Source of the DNA: a virus
IMG/VR virus record: IMGVR_UViG_3300032116_000948
Location: 1-30,170 of that record
Reading direction: 5' to 3' (one strand)
Length of the DNA stretch: 30,170 nucleotides
Shown: piece by piece, positions 21,871 through 29,950 of the stretch
Layout of the letters: every line of letters starts with the position of its first letter
Position numbering within the stretch: the stretch's first letter is position 1
Program-made: the position numbers and the translations under genes
Notes under the pieces: model-generated
What the model was told of the DNA's origin: nothing
Seen by the model: only the letters and a program-made list of their open reading frames with translations
The model's database searches: none

Positions 21871-22053
21871 TTATTTTTTAGGCTTTCTTTTCCGGTATTT
21901 CCGTGATCGTGCAGCATTAAAACTATTGTAGGAATTGTAAGGCTCAAAGCCTATCTTATCAATAGTCTTGTAGAATGCATCTACTCTAGTATCAGATGCT
22001 TTTAATTGGTCTTGGAATTTTTCCTCAAACCATGTCAGCAAATCCTTGCCCAT
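21871..22053 (-). CDS. Antisense-oriented small basic protein, 60 aa
   Basis: It lies convergent to the large terminase, sharing a boundary with no gap (21870/21871), and divergent from the portal. The product is helical then very basic: MGKDLLTWFEEKFQDQLK ... YNSFNAARSRKYRKRKPKK, so it may bind nucleic acid. A minus-strand TAACTTTG box lies at 22086-22079, upstream of the ATG at 22053. Its orientation against all virion genes marks it as an inserted 'moron'. Function unknown. Confidence 0.6.
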   Translation of the reverse strand: MGKDLLTWFEEKFQDQLKASDTRVDAFYKTIDKIGFEPYNSYNSFNAARSRKYRKRKPKK

Positions 22054-22090
22054 TTGTAACTTGGTTAATTTATTACTACAAAGTTACTAA

Positions 22091-22109
22091 TACTTTTGTG
22101 ATAAATTTG
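22091..22109 (+). promoter_or_regulatory. Candidate -7 boxes upstream of portal
   Basis: TACTTTTG at 22091-22098 is identical to the -7 octamer of both strong promoters, and TAAATTTG follows at 22102-22109. No TTG lies at the correct 19-bp distance, so a full promoter is not shown. TAAATTTGCAA also precedes the start of the gene at 5143, where it may be an A-rich translation leader. Confidence 0.35.
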
Positions 22110-22114
22110 CAAAT

Positions 22115-23458
22115 TTGAGTAAGCCTTTTTTTCAAAATATTTGGGAAAAATACGTTTGGAATACATCCCAAAAGTCAATTTCAGGCAAATTCGACTTGAA
22201 AGGGACTGAAGCGTGGGCTAGACTAATTGGATATAGTGATAATTTTGCTGATGAACCAGTTAGTGAACAGCGTGCCCACGGCCTTGCCACCGTCTATACT
22301 TGCATAAATGTCAGAAGCCAGACCATTGCCTCTTTGCCGATAAACGTATACAGAGAAGATGGTGATAGCAAAATAAATCTATCTGAGCATCCTGTATATT
22401 ATCCGCTGGCCCACCAGCCCAATAGCTATATGTCATCTGCCAATATGTTCCTAACGGCAATGATTCATGCTGACTCTTGGGGTAATTCGTATATTGGAAT
22501 AAATAGGAATGGTCGTGGCGAGGTCAGAAGTCTTGACATTTTACAGCCGTGGCAATGCGAATCAATCAATGTAGTTGATGGCAATGCCTACTATAACATC
22601 AATGGCATGATTTATCCAAGCCGTGATGTATTGCATTTCCGTTGGTTTTCTACCGATGGATTAAATGGAATTTCCCCGATCCGGCAGAATGCCAACGTGA
22701 TGGGGAAAGCTATTAAAGCAGAAAAATATTCGTCAATGGCCCTTGGACAGAAACCTCCAGGTATTCTATCCTATGAGGGTAACATGACAGCAGAACAACG
22801 TGCAGAAAATCAGAAGGTGTGGAAGGAAGACCTAATGGCTGGCAGAACCCCAATTCTGTCAGGCCGTTGGTCTTTTGAGCCTATTATGTTGTCACCTGGT
22901 GATGCACAATTCATTGAGCAAGAAAAACTTACAGACAGGAAGATTTACGGCATCTACCGTATACCTCCTGTCTTCGCTCAAGACTTTGAACGTGCTACAT
23001 TCACAAATGCGGAACAATCTGATTTGATTTTTGCTAAACACACCATTCTACCATTAGTTCGTGTGATTGAGCAAGAGTGTAATATGAAGCTGTTTAGTGA
23101 GCGTGAAAAGCGTAATACCTATGTTAAATTTAACATGAATGGTTTATTGCGTGGTGATACCCAATCAAGGGCAGCTTTCTATACAGCAATGAGAAATATT
23201 GGTGGAATGAACGGAAATGAGATCAGGGAACGTGAGGATATGAATCCTTATGATGGTGGTGAAATATACACCGTTCAAGGAGCAAACGTTCCTGTTGATC
23301 AGTTGCGTGAGTTCTATGAATCTAAGGTAACCCCTAAAGAGAATTACCAAGAAGAACCAATGGAAGAAGAGGTAGGCGAAGAAAGTGAAGATGAAATCGA
23401 AAAAGCCTACAAGAAGTTTACAAGAAAAACTAACGCTAAATACCACTTTACAAAATGA
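22115..23458 (+). CDS. Portal protein, HK97-like
   Basis: This 447-residue protein forms the ring at the capsid vertex through which DNA passes. The landmark segments HGLATVYTCINVRSQTIASLP (about 49-69), then RWFSTDGLNGISPI and EKLTDRKIYGIYRIPPVF, fit the HK97/lambda-type portal family. The start is TTG at 22115. I find no in-frame ATG early enough to keep the N-terminus. The C-terminus is strongly acidic (EEVGEESEDEIEKAYKKF). It overlaps the protease by 4 bp. Confidence 0.92.
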   Translation: MSKPFFQNIWEKYVWNTSQKSISGKFDLKGTEAWARLIGYSDNFADEPVSEQRAHGLATVYTCINVRSQTIASLPINVYREDGDSKINLSEHPVYYPLAHQPNSYMSSANMFLTAMIHADSWGNSYIGINRNGRGEVRSLDILQPWQCESINVVDGNAYYNINGMIYPSRDVLHFRWFSTDGLNGISPIRQNANVMGKAIKAEKYSSMALGQKPPGILSYEGNMTAEQRAENQKVWKEDLMAGRTPILSGRWSFEPIMLSPGDAQFIEQEKLTDRKIYGIYRIPPVFAQDFERATFTNAEQSDLIFAKHTILPLVRVIEQECNMKLFSEREKRNTYVKFNMNGLLRGDTQSRAAFYTAMRNIGGMNGNEIREREDMNPYDGGEIYTVQGANVPVDQLREFYESKVTPKENYQEEPMEEEVGEESEDEIEKAYKKFTRKTNAKYHFTK

Positions 23459-24174
23459 TTAAAAAGGATATTCAAGCATCTATCCTTTCCAAATCCTTTG
23501 ACCCAAATACGGTTCTTGAAAGCCGTAAGATGAAATTCATCATCTCTACTGGGGCAAAAGATCGTGGAAAAGAAGTGATCAATATGGAAAATTGGTCATT
23601 TGATAACTATAAAATGAACCCTATTGTTGGCTATCAGCACGCAGTACATGGTTCGTATTTCACCGATCCTAATCCGGATATGGTGATTGGAAAAAGTGAA
23701 GTAAGTGTTGATTCATTCAACGGCAAAAAAGTTATTGTAGCAGAGGCTGAATTTGAGCCTGCTGAAATCAACCCAATTGCTGACAAGATTTTAAAAAAAC
23801 TTGTCTTTGGTTCACTCAATGCTGCTAGTGTGGGTATACTGCCTACCGGCAATGGAAAAACGGAGAAGGGTGTTTATTACTACGATGGTCAGGAATTACT
23901 TGAGTGGTCAGTAGTAAACATTCCAATGAATCAGGAGGCTATTAAGCTTTCTATTGATCGTGCTAATGATGCGATTCGTGCCGTTTCAATGATGCTGCCT
24001 GATGTTCCATTTACGGAATTAAAGGCAATGAAAGTACAGGAAATTCTTGATCTGATTGAGGGCAAAGACATTGCCGTTGATGTAGAAAAGATTGAGAAAG
24101 ACCTGAATCAACCAGACCCTAATGCTCAATTATATTTAAATCGTTTAAACCAAATTAAAAACAAAAATGGATAA
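23455..24174 (+). CDS. Prohead protease, HK97-like
   Basis: This 239-residue protein matches HK97 prohead serine protease. PIVGYQHAVHG at 56-66 provides His (62/65), and VFGSLNAASVGILP at 117-130 provides the catalytic Ser at 125. The strand NMENWSFDNYKMNP is also typical. It cleaves the scaffold-like delta domain of the capsid protein during maturation. It overlaps the capsid gene by 8 bp. Confidence 0.93.
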   Translation: MIKKDIQASILSKSFDPNTVLESRKMKFIISTGAKDRGKEVINMENWSFDNYKMNPIVGYQHAVHGSYFTDPNPDMVIGKSEVSVDSFNGKKVIVAEAEFEPAEINPIADKILKKLVFGSLNAASVGILPTGNGKTEKGVYYYDGQELLEWSVVNIPMNQEAIKLSIDRANDAIRAVSMMLPDVPFTELKAMKVQEILDLIEGKDIAVDVEKIEKDLNQPDPNAQLYLNRLNQIKNKNG

Positions 24175-25522
24175 TCTGAAAGCAAAGCGTGAGGAGCGTG
24201 TGGCATTGGAAGATGCATACGCTGCAATCGCAAATAAGGCTAAGGAAAAAAGCCTGTCAGCCGAAGAGGTAAAAACTCTCGAAGGTCTTGACAAACAAAT
24301 TACTGGACTTGATTCTGATATTGAAGTTTTAGAGCGTGCTGAAAAGCGTGCTGCTGAAATCGTTAAGCGTCAAGCAGCTTCTGTTTCCGCTGTTGGAGCA
24401 GTTCAGGACAATGCTTCTGAAGTTCGTGAATTGAATAAGATTGCAAAATCTTACTCTTTGGCAAAACAAATTCAGGGTATTGCTGAGAAAAAAGATCGCT
24501 TCCACAACGAAGGTATGGAAGCTGAGATGTATCAGGAAGCAGTTCGTGAAGCAAAAGAAAGTGGTGTTAGCGTATCAGGTAACATTGCTATCCCATCTAA
24601 GTTTATCAAAATTGGTAAGCAGAAGGCTGCTATCAATGTTGGAACAGAAGGTGCTGATGTAGTTGCAACTGATTTGATGGGGCTTATCCCTGTATTGAAT
24701 CCTAATCCAGTTGTATCACAACTTGGTATCACCGTAATGACTGGTCTTCGTGGTGATGTACAATGGCCTCGCCACACTACTGATGTTGGTTTCTCTTGGG
24801 AAACTGAAACATCTAACGTAGATGAGTCTGTGCCAGCATACGATAACATCAAAATTCAACCAAAGCGTACTGGTATGTATGTAGATGTTACCTCACAAAT
24901 GATGCTTCAGTCATCTTTTGTTCTTGAGCAACATCTGCGTAATATCATCACTAGACGTTATGAGTTGACCGTTGATGATGCAGTTCTTGTTGGTGGTGGT
25001 TCTAATGAGCCTGTTGGTATTCTTAACTATTCAGGTGTAAACGTTCTTTCACTTGGTTCAGGCTCACAAAATAACATGACTTATGCTGCTCTTATCAGCA
25101 TGATCCGTGATGTTAAGGCTGCAAATAGCCGTCTTGGTGCTGCTGGTTTCGTTACTAACGCATCAGGTGAGTTTGCTCTTGCAAATACTCCTAAACAAAC
25201 TAACGGTGTAGAAGGTAATTTCATTTATGATTTTGGTGGTCGTTTAATTGGCCGTCCTTTATTCACATCTGAAGTTGTTCCATCTGATTTCAGCGAAGGT
25301 GGTCAGACTGACCTTTGCGGAATTATCTACTCTGACTACTGGCAGGGTGCAGTTCTTGGAACTTGGGGTGGTTTGGACATTCTGTTCGATCCTTATACTC
25401 AGGCTCTTGCCGGAACTAAGCGTTTTGTTGTAAACGCATTCATGGATGTTGAGATTGAGCAGCCTAAAGAGTTCTCTATCTGCAAAGATTGGGATGCTAC
25501 TGATCTGCCTGCTCTTACCTAA
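24167..25522 (+). CDS. Major capsid protein, HK97-fold
   Basis: The 451-residue protein has an N-terminal coiled-coil delta domain (about 1-110: ALEDAYAAIANKAKEKSLSAEEVKTLEGLDKQITGLDSDIE) that should be removed by the protease. The shell part follows: QWPRHTTDVGFSWETETSNVDESVPAYDNIKIQPKRTGMYVDVT, then the spine helix QHLRNIITRRYELTVDDAVLVGGGSNEPVGI, then IYSDYWQGAVLGTWGGLDILFDPYTQALAGTKRFV near the C-terminus. These are HK97-family signatures. A hairpin follows the stop. Confidence 0.94.
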   Translation: MDNLKAKREERVALEDAYAAIANKAKEKSLSAEEVKTLEGLDKQITGLDSDIEVLERAEKRAAEIVKRQAASVSAVGAVQDNASEVRELNKIAKSYSLAKQIQGIAEKKDRFHNEGMEAEMYQEAVREAKESGVSVSGNIAIPSKFIKIGKQKAAINVGTEGADVVATDLMGLIPVLNPNPVVSQLGITVMTGLRGDVQWPRHTTDVGFSWETETSNVDESVPAYDNIKIQPKRTGMYVDVTSQMMLQSSFVLEQHLRNIITRRYELTVDDAVLVGGGSNEPVGILNYSGVNVLSLGSGSQNNMTYAALISMIRDVKAANSRLGAAGFVTNASGEFALANTPKQTNGVEGNFIYDFGGRLIGRPLFTSEVVPSDFSEGGQTDLCGIIYSDYWQGAVLGTWGGLDILFDPYTQALAGTKRFVVNAFMDVEIEQPKEFSICKDWDATDLPALT

Positions 25523-25534
25523 TTCCTAAACAAT

Positions 25535-25565
25535 AGAGGGCTGGAGAAATCTAGCCCTCTTAATT
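25535..25565 (+). terminator. Hairpin after capsid gene (GAAA tetraloop)
   Basis: The arms AGAGGGCTGGA (25535-25545) and TCTAGCCCTCT (25550-25560) pair over 11 bp with one G-U, around a GAAA tetraloop, followed by TTAATTAA. It lacks a long T-run, so it may be a partial terminator or an RNA-stability element that lifts capsid mRNA above the downstream genes. Confidence 0.6.
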
Positions 25566-25573
25566 AACCCTAT

Positions 25574-25705
25574 ATGCCAAAAGCAATTCCTAAAAGAACC
25601 TTTCTATTAAAAAAAGATGTCATTGCCCATAAGGGTGTGGCACTTGAAGTTACAGCAGAAGAATTGAAAAAATTCAAATCAGATTTGATTCAGCTTAAAA
25701 AATGA
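25574..25705 (+). CDS. Small connector-region protein, 43 aa
   Basis: The ATG at 25574 follows the hairpin by 9 bp, and the TGA at 25703-25705 overlaps the connector start. The product is basic and has a strand-helix layout: MPKAIPKRTFLLKKDV, GVALEVTAEELKKFKSDLIQLKK. Small proteins of this type with VIAHKG followed by an EV..EEL element occur between capsid and connector genes in HK97-type phages. A similar layout is seen in the 63-aa protein at 28261-28452. Confidence 0.72.
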   Translation: MPKAIPKRTFLLKKDVIAHKGVALEVTAEELKKFKSDLIQLKK

Positions 25706-26337
25706 TTACTTATTCAAGGGTAATAGATCAGCCGGACAAAGAGCCCATTAGTCTTAATGAGGCCAAAATACATATTGAGTATCAGGGGACAGCTAAAGAC
25801 GCATACATTACATCGTTGATTAAATCATCAAGGATTATGTGTGAGAAATACGCTGGTCTGTCGTTTATTACCCAAGAAAGAAGAATCAAATTGGATACTT
25901 TCCCATTAAATGGTGAACCTATTAAGGTTCCTTATGGGCCAGTTCAAACTATCAATTCATTTACTTATCTAAATGATGATGGAACAACTACGACATTGGT
26001 TGAGGGCACAGATTTTGCGGTTGATTCCCATAGTGGAATGTGCCGTCTTTTTGCTTTGGGGCTTGATGGCGAAGTTGATACATGGCCTACTGATGTAAGG
26101 AAATATCCTCAAGCAGTCAATATTGAATATACTGCTGGTTACGATGCTAATGTGAATGAGCCTTTACCTGAACAAATCAAACAAGCTATGTTACTGCAAG
26201 TAGCATCTATGTTTGAAAACAGACAGGATGAAGTAGCTGGTAGCATTAATATGATGAATTGGAATACTATTTCTTGGAATAGTCAAGCATTACTGGATAC
26301 CATAAAGGTTAGTTGGAATGCTGGATACCCCGATTAA
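25702..26337 (+). CDS. Head-tail connector (gp6-like)
   Basis: The 211-residue protein begins VIDQPDKEPISLNEAKIHIEYQGTAKDAYITSLIKSSRIMCEKYAGLSF, the typical N-terminus of HK97 gp6-like connector proteins, where an early EPISLxEAKxH segment and a helical pair precede a beta region (IKVPYGPVQTINSFTYLNDDG). The C-terminus is helical (IKQAMLLQVASMFENRQD). Connectors join portal and tail. It overlaps a glycosyltransferase gene by 20 bp. Confidence 0.88.
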   Translation: MITYSRVIDQPDKEPISLNEAKIHIEYQGTAKDAYITSLIKSSRIMCEKYAGLSFITQERRIKLDTFPLNGEPIKVPYGPVQTINSFTYLNDDGTTTTLVEGTDFAVDSHSGMCRLFALGLDGEVDTWPTDVRKYPQAVNIEYTAGYDANVNEPLPEQIKQAMLLQVASMFENRQDEVAGSINMMNWNTISWNSQALLDTIKVSWNAGYPD

Positions 26338-27034
26338 TCTTCTTGTTTATTTAGCCGTTTGGCGTAGACCTGAAATTACAGAACTATGCTTTATGGGTAT
26401 TGATCGGATGCGTAAGCACCCACTTTATAACATAGAGGCATTAGCTGTAATATCAGAACCTGAAATGATACCTCTTTGCAATAAATACAATGTAAAGTGG
26501 TTTATGGCAGATAATTACCCATTAGGCAAAAAGAAAAATAAGGGGCTTAAAGAGGCTAGTAATTTTAAATTTGACTATTTGATTGAGATAGGTTCTGATG
26601 ACCTGATCACCAATGATTTATTAGATTGTTACTTTCCGTATTTTAACAAATTTGATTTTTTTGGAATTTCAGATGCTGCTTATATAGAAAGCGAAAATCT
26701 TTCATGCCGTAGACATACATTTAATAAAAGCACTTATGGTGCTGGTAGGTGTATGAGCAGAAAGATGCTTGAAGATATGGGCTGGAATATTTGGGATGAT
26801 AATCTTCAGCGTGGATTAGATAATAATAGCACAATGAGGATTGGAACAAAAGGATATAAGTTTAATAAAATACCTCCTATGGATGTTCCGGGTTTAATTG
26901 ATATTAAAAGTCAGGAAAACCTATGGAAATTTAATTATTTTATTGGTGAAGAATATGACATCAATTTATTGTTTGCCAAATTAAGTGATTCTGAAAAAAA
27001 TAAGATAATATCATTAGCTTATGTTGGGACATAA
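26318..27034 (+). CDS. Second glycosyltransferase-like protein inserted in connector operon
   Basis: The 238-residue protein has INLLVYLAVWRRPEITELCF as a GT-A start, IEIGSDDLITNDLLD with SDD at 93-95, and GAGRCMSRKMLEDMGWN. Each element recurs in the 14433-15080 protein (GSDDELGKDFV, GGGRIYSAKLLDDINW), so the two are paralogous. It sits between the gp6-like connector and the head-closure gene with overlaps of 20 bp and 14 bp, an unusual place for a sugar transferase. It may glycosylate a virion protein or a host surface sugar. Confidence 0.8.
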   Translation: MLDTPINLLVYLAVWRRPEITELCFMGIDRMRKHPLYNIEALAVISEPEMIPLCNKYNVKWFMADNYPLGKKKNKGLKEASNFKFDYLIEIGSDDLITNDLLDCYFPYFNKFDFFGISDAAYIESENLSCRRHTFNKSTYGAGRCMSRKMLEDMGWNIWDDNLQRGLDNNSTMRIGTKGYKFNKIPPMDVPGLIDIKSQENLWKFNYFIGEEYDINLLFAKLSDSEKNKIISLAYVGT

Positions 27035-27383
27035 AAATCTTATTGGTCATCTTGATCACGAAATTTATTTTATTCGTCCGGTTATTGTTGATGGAGAAAG
27101 TAATGAAGATAAAATAACTGATTGGGAATTAATACCTGAATACTCTCAAGTTAATGCAAAAAAATATGATGTATCAGGAAATACAACGGTTATAAATGAT
27201 AGACTAACTTACTTTCAAAATACTGAATGGACTATTAGGTATCGTAATGATATTAATAGAACTATGAGGATTGTTTGGAATACACAAGTTTATGAAATCT
27301 TAAATATTCTTCAGACCAATGAAGGAAGAAATAGGTGGCTTAAAATAACAAGTAATTTACTTGACGAAATCTATTTCACATGA
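27021..27383 (+). CDS. Head closure/head-tail joining protein
   Basis: The 120-residue beta-rich protein has YSQVNAKKYDVSGNTTVINDRLTYFQNTEWTIRYRNDINRTMRIVWNTQVYEI, the layout of phage head closure (Phage_H_T_join, SPP1 gp16-type) proteins that seal the capsid and take up the tail. It overlaps the glycosyltransferase by 14 bp and the gp10-like gene by 4 bp. Confidence 0.85.
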   Translation: MLGHKNLIGHLDHEIYFIRPVIVDGESNEDKITDWELIPEYSQVNAKKYDVSGNTTVINDRLTYFQNTEWTIRYRNDINRTMRIVWNTQVYEILNILQTNEGRNRWLKITSNLLDEIYFT

Positions 27384-27877
27384 GCGGTAGAATATCAGTT
27401 ACTGGAATTAAAGAGGTAGATGATATTTTAAGAGGTCTGCCAAAACAAATAAACCATAGAATTATGGGTGCTGCACATTTAGATGCAGCAAGACCTTTAA
27501 TTGAATCTGCAAAAAATATTGTTGCTAATCGTGATAAAGTTGAAAATACTGGAAGATTAGAACAATCAATTGGTGGTTTAAGGCTATCTCAAAGAAAGTC
27601 TACTGAAATAGGTATGGTTCATGTAGGGCCAAGAAGAAAGAAGGGTGTTTATTATGGTAATCATGGACATTTAGTTGAATATGGACATAGACTTGTTTCT
27701 TCTAAAAAAACTGGTAAAAGACAAATTGGATTTGTTAGGGCTTATCCATTTATAAAACCAGCATTTGATAAAACGGCTGAACAAGTTGGAAAAAACATTG
27801 TGGAAACCGTTCAGAAAAAATTAATGTCGTACATGAAACGCACCATAAAAAAAGAAGGAGGAACTTGGATAAAATAA
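27380..27877 (+). CDS. HK97 gp10-like tail completion protein
   Basis: The 165-residue basic protein has DDILRGLPKQINHRIMGAAHLDAARPLIESAKNIV, then TGRLEQSIGG, VGPRRKKGVYYGNHGHLVEYGHRLV and GFVRAYPFIKPAFDKTAEQV, all in the order of the HK97-gp10 family. Such proteins link the head to the tail tube. It is spaced 1 bp before the DUF3168-like gene. Confidence 0.88.
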   Translation: MSGRISVTGIKEVDDILRGLPKQINHRIMGAAHLDAARPLIESAKNIVANRDKVENTGRLEQSIGGLRLSQRKSTEIGMVHVGPRRKKGVYYGNHGHLVEYGHRLVSSKKTGKRQIGFVRAYPFIKPAFDKTAEQVGKNIVETVQKKLMSYMKRTIKKEGGTWIK

Positions 27878-27878
27878 T

Positions 27879-28271
27879 ATGTTAAAAGCAATAACTTATA
27901 TTTTAGAAAACAATGCCGGATTGCAATCTGAGATTGGGCAAAACAAAGCTGCAACCAAATATAAAGTCTATCCGGTTGTGGTCTTTGAAACAGAAACGGC
28001 CCCATATTGCGTTTGCCGTATTGTATCTAAAACTACAAGTGCAAAGAATTGCGGTTATATATGGTCTATTGAAGTAGTTAGTTATGCAACTAGCTATGAT
28101 AAAGTGACATCTATAAATGAAGCTGTAATAACTGCATTAGAAAGTCAATCCTCTGGTACAATTAATGGTGAATCTTTTGGGTGGGCAACTTTTGATAATG
28201 AATATGATTCATTTGATAAAGATCATAATTTGTACGCTAAATCATCAACCTTTTCAGTTCATGGCTTATAG
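27879..28271 (+). CDS. DUF3168-like tail terminator/completion protein
   Basis: The 130-residue protein starts LKAITYILENNAGLQSEIGQNK and has IYPxxxFETETAPYCVCRIVS-type middle strands and a TSYDKVTSINEAVITALESQ helix. This fits the DUF3168 group (gpU-like tail terminator) found directly after gp10 in HK97-type phages. It overlaps the next small gene by 11 bp. Confidence 0.82.
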   Translation: MLKAITYILENNAGLQSEIGQNKAATKYKVYPVVVFETETAPYCVCRIVSKTTSAKNCGYIWSIEVVSYATSYDKVTSINEAVITALESQSSGTINGESFGWATFDNEYDSFDKDHNLYAKSSTFSVHGL

Positions 28272-28452
28272 AGTTAGACTTATAAAAAAATGGGTTAATA
28301 CATTCGGTAGAAGTTACCCGGTTGGAACCGTTATTCAATCTGATTCTCAACTAGCTAATGAACTTATAAGATTGAAATATGGTGTTAAATACGATGGAGA
28401 ATATCCTCCACAAAAAGAGAAAATAAATTTAGAACAATTAAACAATAATTAA
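28261..28452 (+). CDS. Small protein between tail completion and tail tube genes, 63 aa
   Basis: I start at ATG 28261 (MAYRVRLIKKWVNTFGRSYP). The longer frame to 28165 lies wholly inside the upstream gene and adds residues with no family character. The pattern RVRLIKKW...SYPVGTVIQSDSQLANELIRLKYGV is a strand-turn-helix fold like that of the 25574-25705 protein. It may be a small virion or assembly factor. The tail tube follows 1 bp after the stop. Confidence 0.7.
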   Translation: MAYRVRLIKKWVNTFGRSYPVGTVIQSDSQLANELIRLKYGVKYDGEYPPQKEKINLEQLNNN

Positions 28453-28453
28453 A

Positions 28454-28846
28454 ATGGCAGTTTTAAACGGAAATAATATAGGAGTATATGTTGGAGGTCA
28501 ATTGATTGGTTGTTTAACCAATGCGACCTTCAGTAGCACGAACACTACGATAGACATAACATGCAAGGATAATTCAGGGCAGCGTGCCGTTCTTCCATCA
28601 GGTAATAGTGCAACGGTAGAGTTTGAAGGACTTTTTAATCCTTCTTCAACTTATGGATTGCAGGATTTGGTTGATATTCATAAAAATAAGACAGAAGTTT
28701 CAATTGGTATCGGTGATCAAACAACGCTAACAATTTATGCTCAAGCTTATTTGAATACACTTTCATTTACTGGCCCTCTGAATGCTGCAACAACATTTAG
28801 TGGAACATTTGAAATAACTGGAACTTGGGCTAAATACGAATCATAA
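28454..28846 (+). CDS. Major tail tube protein
   Basis: The 130-residue beta-rich protein begins AVLNGNNIGVYVGGQLIGCLTNATFSSTNTTIDITCKDNSGQRAVLPSG and has VEFEGLFNPSSTYG, then FSGTFEITGTW near the C-terminus, the standard layout of siphophage tail tube proteins. It polymerises into the DNA conduit. The stop overlaps the tail chaperone ATG by 1 bp. Confidence 0.88.
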   Translation: MAVLNGNNIGVYVGGQLIGCLTNATFSSTNTTIDITCKDNSGQRAVLPSGNSATVEFEGLFNPSSTYGLQDLVDIHKNKTEVSIGIGDQTTLTIYAQAYLNTLSFTGPLNAATTFSGTFEITGTWAKYES

Positions 28847-29199
28847 TGGATCAATACAAAGGCATAGTTAAGATTAATGTTTTAGGAGCAGAACGTGGTT
28901 TTAAATTTGGAACCATGCAAGCAGCTTTATTTTGTAAAGAAATGAAGTGTAAGCTAAGCGATATGGCTGTACTGCTTGATGGCAATGATATAGATGCACA
29001 AATAACATGGTATTGGTCTGCATCTGTTGCTTATTCTAGATTATATAAGGAAACTGAATATAGTAAGGATGAAGTAGCAGCATGGATTGATACTTATGGA
29101 TTTGAATCTATGGATAAACAAACCGCTGAAAGTATGCTAGTCCCAAACGATCAAACCCCTCTGAATCAGAAGGAGGGGGATCAGTCGAATGGACAATAG
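28846..29199 (+). CDS. Tail assembly chaperone G, unshifted product
   Basis: The 117-residue helical protein follows the tail tube and precedes the second, shifted reading frame, as lambda gpG does. FGTMQAALFCKEMKCKLSDMAVLL and QITWYWSASVAYSRLYKE are amphipathic helices. It ends in a polar tail, NDQTPLNQKEGDQSNGQ. The -1 frameshift site is at 29142-29148. Confidence 0.85.
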   Translation: MDQYKGIVKINVLGAERGFKFGTMQAALFCKEMKCKLSDMAVLLDGNDIDAQITWYWSASVAYSRLYKETEYSKDEVAAWIDTYGFESMDKQTAESMLVPNDQTPLNQKEGDQSNGQ

Positions 29200-29528
29200 A
29201 ACAATATCTTGACTTTGCCTTTGTTCATTTGAAATTAAGTGTAGATCAGTTTTTTGAACTTTCATGGTATGAGTTGACATTGCACTTAAATAGATATGAT
29301 CAACAAGAAAAAGAAAAGAAATTTAATGATGAATTAGAATGGTTAAGGATTAGAAAAATATGGGTTTTAATGATAAACTATATGAGGGACTCTAAAACTA
29401 AGACAACACCATTTAAAGAAACAGATTTGATAAAACTAAGTTTTGACAAAGAAGAGGAACAACAAAAACCAATGAGTCCTGAAGAAGTAGAAAAATTATT
29501 CCCGAAGACTTTAAACATTAATAAATAA
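28846..29528 (+). CDS. Tail assembly chaperone GT fusion by -1 frameshift
   Basis: Codons 28846-29148 (101 residues) are read in the G frame, then the ribosome slips back one base and reads 29148-29528, giving 227 residues in total. The second frame is open from 29130. Its residues EWTIEQYLDFAFVHLKLSVDQFFELSWYELTL give the helical T domain. The slippery site CCCAAAC is in phase (C CCA AAC), with a GC-rich hairpin 7 bp later. A separate start at 29229 would need TTG and would cut the T helix. The fusion chaperones the tape-measure protein. Confidence 0.85.
29142..29148 (+). promoter_or_regulatory. Programmed -1 ribosomal frameshift site CCCAAAC
   Basis: The heptamer fits the XXXYYYZ rule in phase with the G frame (gtC-CCA-AAC). 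After a 7-nt spacer the arms CCCCTC (29156-29161) and GAGGGG (29173-29178) form a 6-bp hairpin with an 11-nt loop. GATC at 29149-29152 and 29179-29182 could extend the stem across a bulge. Confidence 0.82.
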
Positions 29529-29944
29529 TGGCATCTTTTAATAAATTCAATCAATTTGTGGAAGACCTTGCAAAAGGTGTACACAATTTTACAAGTGACA
29601 GCACTTGCACCGTAACGGTTGCATTAACAGCATCAGCACCAGTAGCAACTAATAGCGTATTGGCTGATTTAACTCAGATTAGCTATACTAACCTTTCAAG
29701 TCGTGTAATTACCGGAATTACAGCAGAACAAACATCAGGAACCGTATCATTTACTGCAAATGATTTAGTTCTTACTGCATCCGGCACGGTAGCAACATTT
29801 AGATATGTTGTATTATATAATGACGATCCAACATCTCCAGCTGATCCATTAATTGGATGGTATGATTATGGTGCAAACGTAACCTTACAGAACGGAGAAA
29901 CTTTCACCATTGACTTTACAACTGGATTTGCAACTTTAGCTTAA
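29528..29944 (+). CDS. Beta-rich virion protein, 138 aa
   Basis: The protein begins MASFNKFNQFVEDLAKGVHNF and has VALTASAPVATNSVLADLTQI and FRYVVLYNDDPTSPADPLIGWYDYG, a set seen in many phages as a structural protein of unknown detail. The C-terminus is NGETFTIDFTTGFATL. The ATG overlaps the GT stop by 1 bp. It may decorate the capsid or tail. No enzyme motif. Confidence 0.8.
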   Translation: MASFNKFNQFVEDLAKGVHNFTSDSTCTVTVALTASAPVATNSVLADLTQISYTNLSSRVITGITAEQTSGTVSFTANDLVLTASGTVATFRYVVLYNDDPTSPADPLIGWYDYGANVTLQNGETFTIDFTTGFATLA

Positions 29945-29950
29945 TAACAC

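Noticed and set aside
23165-23446. Hydrophobic 93-aa minus-strand frame opposite the portal C-terminus (apparent membrane protein)
   Set aside because: It is the complement of the acidic Glu/Lys-rich portal tail, which automatically reads as Phe/Leu-rich; no leader or context.
24363-24852. Minus-strand frames opposite the capsid gene
   Set aside because: Shadow frames of a strongly supported HK97-fold gene.
28165-28260. Extension of the 28261-28452 gene to 28165
   Set aside because: It falls entirely within the DUF3168-like gene and adds residues with no pattern of the family; ATG 28261 overlaps the upstream stop naturally.
29229-29528. Separate 99-aa gene starting with TTG at 29229
   Set aside because: The frame is open upstream to 29130 and an in-phase slippery site with hairpin lies at 29142-29182, so it is better explained as the T part of a frameshift fusion.
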